From positions 1-59,063 of the forward strand of contig JABDED010000010.1 of the NCBI GenBank assembly GCA_013287275.1: a DNA stretch of 59,063 nt, given 5' to 3'. The DNA is from Betaproteobacteria bacterium (GTDB taxonomy: Bacteria; Pseudomonadota; Gammaproteobacteria; Burkholderiales; Burkholderiaceae_D). The translations under genes and the position numbers were made by a program. The notes under the pieces were generated by a model that worked only from the letters and a program-made list of their open reading frames with translations, searched no databases and was not told where the DNA came from. This document shows positions 55,007 to 59,063 of the stretch, in pieces. How positions within the stretch are numbered: the stretch's first letter is position 1; each line of letters opens with the position of its first letter.

Positions 55007-55737
55007 CTAAACAGCTCCGCAACAAAGTCATAGTAATCGCTGCGGCAATACGAATGCGTCAGCTCGACGGCGGCGCCGGTCGGCAGGTAGCCGACGCGGG
55101 TAATGTACAGCATCGCCGCTCCCTGTTTGATGCCGGCGAGCTTGGCCTGCTCTGCCGTGGCATTCACCGCGCGGATGTGTTGCAAGGCGCGCGTAGGCGT
55201 GACATTGTGCGACTCCAGGTAACCGTACAGACTGTCGGTCACCGCTTTTGGATTGGGCAAATACAGCGCCGGTATGGTCGTGCTCTCTATTGCCATCACC
55301 ACGTTGTCTGCAGTACGCAAACGCTTCAGGCGGGAAACGACGGTATTCGGCGACAGGCCCAGCGACAGGATTTCTTCCGGCGCGGCAACTCCGGTTTCGC
55401 GCGACAACCATTGCGAGCCCGGCACAAAGCCGCGCTGGCGCAGTTCTTCGCTGAAGTTGGTCAGGCGCGACAGCGGCTGTTCAAGCTTCGGGGTGATATA
55501 GGTGCCGGAGCCATGCTTGCGGGTCAGCAGGCCGCGCTCGCACAGCATGTCGATCGCTTTGCGCGCGGTGACGCGTGAGATTTCCAGCACGTCGGACAGC
55601 GTGCGCTCGGAAGGCAGCGCTTCGTCCGGCTGCCATATCCCGCTATGTATGCCGTTGGCAAGCTTGTTTGCCAGCTGCAGGTATAGCGGCGTCGAACTGT
55701 CGCTATCCGGTTTGAAATCAAGTAGTTGCGCTAGCAT
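55003..55737 (-). CDS. GntR/HutC family regulator of amino sugar use
   Basis: This 244-residue repressor has an N-terminal winged helix (about 15-80, ALPSERTLSDVLEISRVTARKAIDMLCERGLL) and a C-terminal UTRA ligand domain (about 95-240). NagR/DasR-type GntR proteins with this layout bind GlcNAc-6-P or GlcN-6-P and lift repression of nag genes. It sits inside the operon it probably controls, between the kinase and nagA. An in-frame TTG two codons upstream overlaps the kinase stop. A site shared by the two units upstream is a candidate operator. Confidence 0.88.
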   Translation of the reverse strand: MLAQLLDFKPDSDSSTPLYLQLANKLANGIHSGIWQPDEALPSERTLSDVLEISRVTARKAIDMLCERGLLTRKHGSGTYITPKLEQPLSRLTNFSEELRQRGFVPGSQWLSRETGVAAPEEILSLGLSPNTVVSRLKRLRTADNVVMAIESTTIPALYLPNPKAVTDSLYGYLESHNVTPTRALQHIRAVNATAEQAKLAGIKQGAAMLYITRVGYLPTGAAVELTHSYCRSDYYDFVAELFR

Positions 55738-55739
55738 TA

Positions 55740-56633
55740 TCAACTTTCTGAGAGGCTATTCTTAATCAGGATCAGTGCACCCGTCGCCGAATCAGCTTGT
55801 GGCTGCACGACGCGACTCAGCAAGGAAGGCGGTAAATATTCACGCAATGGCGCAGCCAAGCCGCCGCACAGGGCGATCGGCAACTCGGTCGAAGGGTCAA
55901 GCGCATGGGCAATCTTGGCGATCTCTTCGCCGGCCTTTTGCATGATGCTGCGCGCGGCCGCTTCAGCGGACGCAAACTGGATCGTGAAACGCGCCAGTTG
56001 CGCATAAGCAGTCTGATTGGCCTGCGCCAGCCAGTTGAACACGCCGTCGCGGCTACCGCCGCAATAGGCGATGACCGCGGCTGCAAATTCTGTAGGAGGA
56101 TGACGGCCATCCAGCACATGCTGGACATGATTGATCGTATGCAGGCCCAGCCACGCGCCGCTGGCTTCGTCACTGGAAGGAAAACCCCAGGCACCGACCT
56201 CGCGCCGGCTGCCGTCGGGCAACAAGACCTCGCCTACGCTGCCGGTTCCGATCGCGATGATGGCGCCGGCCTTGCCTTGATGCGCGCCCAGCAAGGTGGT
56301 CTGGCCGTCGGTGCCGACCGCCAAGGCGCCAAAGCCCGGATTTTTCTCGATAAAGTCCGCAGCCCATTGCTTGTTGTGAACACCGGCCAAACCGCAGCCG
56401 GCCGCAATATCGGCCAGTGCCGGGACGGACAAGCCGGCGTCGGCGAATGCCTGCCCCGTCGCCGATAGAATTGCTGCCCATGCATTGTCTATACCATGCA
56501 TGAGGCCTGAAGGGCCTGCGCTACCGCGACCGAGTTCAACACCGTCGGCGCGAGTCAGCAGCACCCTGGTGCCGGTTCCGCCGCCATCAACGCCGATCAG
56601 GTATTGGTATTGTTTGTTCACTTCTTTTTCCAT
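55740..56633 (-). CDS. BadF/BadG-type glucosamine or N-acetylglucosamine kinase
   Basis: This 297-residue ASKHA kinase has the phosphate-binding LIGVDGGGTGTRVLL near residue 12, the second site AIIAIGTGSVGEVL near 125, and the adenosine motif ALCGGLAAPLREYL near 252. BadF-type kinases next to nagA phosphorylate intracellular GlcN or GlcNAc, which fits sugar brought in by an ABC importer rather than a PTS. It is the first gene of the nag unit. The ATG at 56633 is chosen over TTG at 56636; neither has a strong site. Confidence 0.88.
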   Translation of the reverse strand: MEKEVNKQYQYLIGVDGGGTGTRVLLTRADGVELGRGSAGPSGLMHGIDNAWAAILSATGQAFADAGLSVPALADIAAGCGLAGVHNKQWAADFIEKNPGFGALAVGTDGQTTLLGAHQGKAGAIIAIGTGSVGEVLLPDGSRREVGAWGFPSSDEASGAWLGLHTINHVQHVLDGRHPPTEFAAAVIAYCGGSRDGVFNWLAQANQTAYAQLARFTIQFASAEAAARSIMQKAGEEIAKIAHALDPSTELPIALCGGLAAPLREYLPPSLLSRVVQPQADSATGALILIKNSLSES

Positions 56634-56941
56634 CAATAAATTCCATGGCTGCCCGGAACGACAGGGCTTAGCGTCACTTTATGGCTTTACACAGTGGTTG
56701 TCAATAGGTATGAAAGTGGTATTTAATTAAATTTACAAGCAGTTACATCGCCGACACCGTAAACACCTGCCCGCACGCCGAAAGCAAGGACCGTATCCCA
56801 CACTTTCGTACTTATAAGCTCTACATCCCGCTTGCAGGCGGCAGGGGGAAATTCAAACCGCAATTCTAGCCTTCAAGCTGCGCACGCGCTTGGACCTCAA
56901 AGCGGTGTTCGCAAACCTCGGGGACCGGCGCGGCAAAGCGT
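56634..56941. other. Promoter region of the nag kinase operon
   Basis: A gap of 308 bp between the nag unit and exbD. It is AT-rich next to the kinase start, and carries the 12-mer TTTCGTACTTAT at 56804-56815 also seen at 52790. No gene is supported. Confidence 0.55.
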
Positions 56942-57376
56942 TTACTCGTTAATGAATTGCTCGTTACCGATCATGCCTATCTTGGTCACGCCCAGGCGCT
57001 GGGCTGCAGCCATCACCGCCGCCACCGACTTGTACGCCACCAGCTTGTTGGGCTTCAGGTGGACTTCCGGCTGGTCCGGCTGCGCTGCCACTTCTTGCAG
57101 CTTGGTTTCCAGTTCAGCACGGCCGCCATTGAGCGCCACGCCGTTCCACAACACTGTGCCGTCAAAGTCCACGTCTATCGTGATCACTACCGGGTCCTGC
57201 AGCGGCTTGGACGGGCTGCTGGTCGGCATGTTCAGGTTGACTGCGTGGTTCTGGATAGGGATGGTGATGATCAGCATGATGATCAGCACCAGCATGACGT
57301 CGATCAGCGGCGTCATGTTCATTTCTATCATCACATCGGGTTCGGCCGAGCTTCCTGAGCCTATGTTCATTCCCAT
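56942..57376 (-). CDS. exbD: ExbD biopolymer transport protein 1
   Basis: This 144-residue single-span protein couples proton flow to TonB. A short N-terminus leads into MTPLIDVMLVLIIMLIITIPIQNHAV, with the essential Asp in the membrane helix, followed by the periplasmic domain. It is the last gene of exbB-exbD-exbD and is unlike the ExbD at 23 kb in its NTPL/MTPL motif. Together they probably energise a TonB-dependent receptor, perhaps for chito-oligosaccharides, given the adjoining nag locus (inference). Confidence 0.92.
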   Translation of the reverse strand: MGMNIGSGSSAEPDVMIEMNMTPLIDVMLVLIIMLIITIPIQNHAVNLNMPTSSPSKPLQDPVVITIDVDFDGTVLWNGVALNGGRAELETKLQEVAAQPDQPEVHLKPNKLVAYKSVAAVMAAAQRLGVTKIGMIGNEQFINE

Positions 57377-57426
57377 GTGGGTTCCTTTCTTCCGTTAATT
57401 GTCGCCATTTGCTTTTCTGCCTTGTG

Positions 57427-57448
57427 CCTCTCCCCTTGCAGGGAGAGG
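57427..57448. repeat. Intergenic hairpin between the two exbD genes
   Basis: CCTCTCCC / GGGAGAGG with a 6-nt loop lies between the two exbD genes, without a T tract. It looks like a REP-type hairpin or transcript-stabilising stem. Confidence 0.45.
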
Positions 57449-57459
57449 TGCCTGGCTGA

Positions 57460-57891
57460 TCAGCCTCCGCGCGGTGGCGGTTCGGTCACAAACGCGACCT
57501 TGGCGATACCTGCTCTTTGTGCTGTCAGGATGACTTTGCCGACATACTTATACTGGGTGTTTTGGTCGCCACGTATATGCAGTTCCGGCTGCGGTACCAT
57601 CACAGCAATTTTCTTGAGCTTTTCAAACAACGCCGGCGTATCGGCCACCAGGCCTTCATTCCAGAATATCTGGCCTTCTTTGTCGATGGCCAGGTTGATG
57701 TTTTCTGGTTTGGTCTTGTACGGCTGGTTGGTCTCAGCCGGCAGTTTGACCGGTACGGTGTGCGTGACTACGGGAATGGTGATCAGGAAGATGATCAGCA
57801 GTACCAACATGACGTCGACTAGCGGCGTGGTGTTGATGGTACTGTTGACTTCGTCTTCGCCGTCTCCATCATTGCCTATTGCCATTGCCAT
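57460..57891 (-). CDS. exbD: ExbD biopolymer transport protein 2
   Basis: This 143-residue single-span protein has an N-terminus with acidic residues (GNDGDGEDEVNS) and the membrane motif INTTPLVDVMLVLLIIFLITIPVVTH. It resembles the second ExbD found in Xanthomonas-like TonB systems. I chose the ATG at 57891; in-frame codons upstream would add about 26 residues, and the ribosome-binding site is weak. It lies between exbB and the other exbD. Confidence 0.88.
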   Translation of the reverse strand: MAMAIGNDGDGEDEVNSTINTTPLVDVMLVLLIIFLITIPVVTHTVPVKLPAETNQPYKTKPENINLAIDKEGQIFWNEGLVADTPALFEKLKKIAVMVPQPELHIRGDQNTQYKYVGKVILTAQRAGIAKVAFVTEPPPRGG

Positions 57892-58054
57892 GAGCGAGTG
57901 TCCTAACTTTGAAATTCGTTGCAGAAAGCCGATGAAATGACCGCCATCCTGCGTTACAAATACTCGCAAGGGAACCCGCCCTTGCTCCGTTTTGCGCCTT
58001 GCCTGCCGCTCATTGCATCAACTTTCTTATGCAACGAGCTTCAAACTCAGGACA

Positions 58055-58963
58055 CTAGCCTACTTTTTTGATGCTGGCCGCGCCAGTTGCTTTGGACATG
58101 GCGCCGGACAGGACGACGGAGTGCAGGTCGGCGCTGAACGCACGGACGTCTTCCATCGCTGTCTTGTTGCGGCGTACCAGGAAGTTGTAGCCCAGTACCG
58201 CAGGAACTGCAACACCCAGACCGATCGCGGTCATGATCAGCGCTTCACCCACCGGACCGGCTACCTTGTCGATGGAAGCTTGACCCGCTACACCGATCGC
58301 TGTCAGCGCGTTGTAGATACCCCAGACGGTACCGAACAGACCGACGAACGGTGCGGTGGAGCCGACTGTCGCCAGGAAGGCCAGGCCGTCTTGCAGGCGG
58401 CTTTGGACTTTGTCGACCGAGCGCTGGATGGACATGGTAACCCAGGAGTTCAGGTCGATTTGTTCCAGCAGTGCGCCTTCGTGGTGGTCGGTGGCTTTAG
58501 TCGCTGTTTCGGCGATGAAGCGGAATGGGCTGCCTTCTTTCAGGCTGGTGACGCCGGCTTGGACCGAAGCGGCTTTCCAGAACTTGGTTTTAGCGTCTTT
58601 GGCCTGGCCGCTCATTTTGAGCTGGTCGACAAATTTGGTGATCAGGATGTACCAGCTGCCCATGGACATGATGGCCATGATGATCAGCGTGGAGCGGGCT
58701 ACGAAGTCGCCGCCTTTCCACAGGGCGTCCAGGCCGTAGGGATTTTCTACGGTTTCTTTGGCTACTGCTGGTGCTGCGACGTCGGTGGGCGCTGCGGCTG
58801 GGGCAGCGGCTTCTGGTGCTGGGGCGGCGGCTGGTGCGGCGGCAGTGGCGGAGGCAGCGTCGGCGGCTGTCGCTTGTGGCGCAGCCACCAATGTGCTGGC
58901 GCAAAGAGCAAACAGGCTGGCGGCAAATATAGATTTGATCTCGGCGAAAACTGAAGATTTCAT
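58055..58963 (-). CDS. exbB: ExbB proton channel protein with signal peptide
   Basis: This 302-residue protein has a signal peptide at about 1-33, an Ala/Pro-rich linker (about 35-70), and three membrane helices: near 90-110, and the MotA/TolQ/ExbB pair with LATVGSTAPFVGLFGTVWGIYNAL and ALIMTAIGLGVAVPAVLGYNFLV. It is longer than the ExbB at 24 kb, which lacks the signal peptide and Ala-rich linker. It is the first gene of exbB-exbD-exbD in the window. A tonB gene is expected beyond the right edge. Confidence 0.92.
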   Translation of the reverse strand: MKSSVFAEIKSIFAASLFALCASTLVAAPQATAADAASATAAAPAAAPAPEAAAPAAAPTDVAAPAVAKETVENPYGLDALWKGGDFVARSTLIIMAIMSMGSWYILITKFVDQLKMSGQAKDAKTKFWKAASVQAGVTSLKEGSPFRFIAETATKATDHHEGALLEQIDLNSWVTMSIQRSVDKVQSRLQDGLAFLATVGSTAPFVGLFGTVWGIYNALTAIGVAGQASIDKVAGPVGEALIMTAIGLGVAVPAVLGYNFLVRRNKTAMEDVRAFSADLHSVVLSGAMSKATGAASIKKVG

Positions 58964-58994
58964 ACAGGTACTTCCCTCAAAATTGACAAATGTT

Positions 58995-59063
58995 TTATAC
59001 GGTTAAACTTAACGGCATTTCCGTGTACTGATTCAGCGTAGCGAGCGGCTTCAGTTCTGGCCG
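58995..59063 (-). CDS. Possible 3' end of an upstream gene, cut by the window edge
   Basis: On the minus strand an open frame enters from the right edge and ends with TAA 31 bp before the exbB start; the last residues read LATLNQYTEMPLSLTV. Only about 22 codons are visible. By position it could be tonB, but the residues do not resemble a typical TonB end, so no family is assigned. Confidence 0.3.
   Translation of the reverse strand, partial: RPELKPLATLNQYTEMPLSLTV

Overview
The window is a chromosomal segment of a Gram-negative betaproteobacterium. It is most like the Burkholderiales family Oxalobacteraceae (Herminiimonas/Janthinobacterium type); this is inferred from gene content and order, not from a search. 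Supporting signs are a phasin at the left edge (polyhydroxyalkanoate metabolism), lipopolysaccharide genes (lpxK, kdsB), the ordered block exbB-exbD-lpxK-trm112-kdsB-adk next to a membrane H+-pyrophosphatase, and moderate GC content.

Layout. 1-24.4 kb is mainly housekeeping and almost all on the minus strand. It holds livHMGF (branched-chain amino acid uptake) behind a small leader ORF and hairpin, ispH with fkpB, radC and rpmB-rpmG (both plus), a fatty-acid desaturase, an MscS channel, an RsmB-type methyltransferase, purN, a secreted barnase-like RNase with a barstar-like inhibitor, a patatin phospholipase, gamma-glutamyltransferase, an HSD10-like dehydrogenase, hppA, adk, kdsB, a Trm112 protein, lpxK and an ExbBD pair. 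24.4-25.5 kb is an AT-rich gap of about 1 kb. It carries a degenerate repeat array with four exact, same-orientation DnaA boxes 169-186 bp apart, between divergent exbB and xseA. 25.5-27.7 kb holds xseA and sodB.

27.8-37.3 kb looks accessory: a second-type deformylase, a MarR regulator, an alpha/beta hydrolase and the peroxide protein Ohr, with a divergent OhrR; two AraC regulators (one divergent from an SDR and unusually GC-rich); long gaps; a glycine-zipper lipoprotein with a secreted partner; and a CzcE-like metal-binding lipoprotein. 37.5-42.7 kb is a tight three-gene unit: two NMT1/THI5-like periplasmic binding proteins followed, with stop/start overlap, by a large hybrid histidine kinase, and no transporter permease. 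A DMT exporter and a fasciclin protein follow.

44.5-56.6 kb is an N-acetylglucosamine/chitin-derivative utilisation locus on the minus strand. In transcription order it encodes a BadF-type sugar kinase, a GntR regulator, nagA and an SIS-type deaminase. A terminator and a second unit follow: binding protein, two permeases, cytoplasmic GH3 hexosaminidase, ABC ATPase, AmpG-like MFS carrier and NagX-like membrane protein. Imported amino sugars would be trimmed by the GH3 enzyme, phosphorylated, deacetylated by NagA and deaminated to fructose-6-phosphate. The right end carries exbB-exbD-exbD, which probably energises a TonB-dependent outer-membrane receptor not seen here.

The most interesting signals are the DnaA-box repeat array, the binding-protein/hybrid-kinase unit, the RNase-barstar pair, and several candidate regulatory elements (liv leader peptide, a shared 12-mer in the nag locus, a 16-bp palindrome upstream of the HSD10-like gene, and a repeated 12-mer in the ohr-ohrR region).
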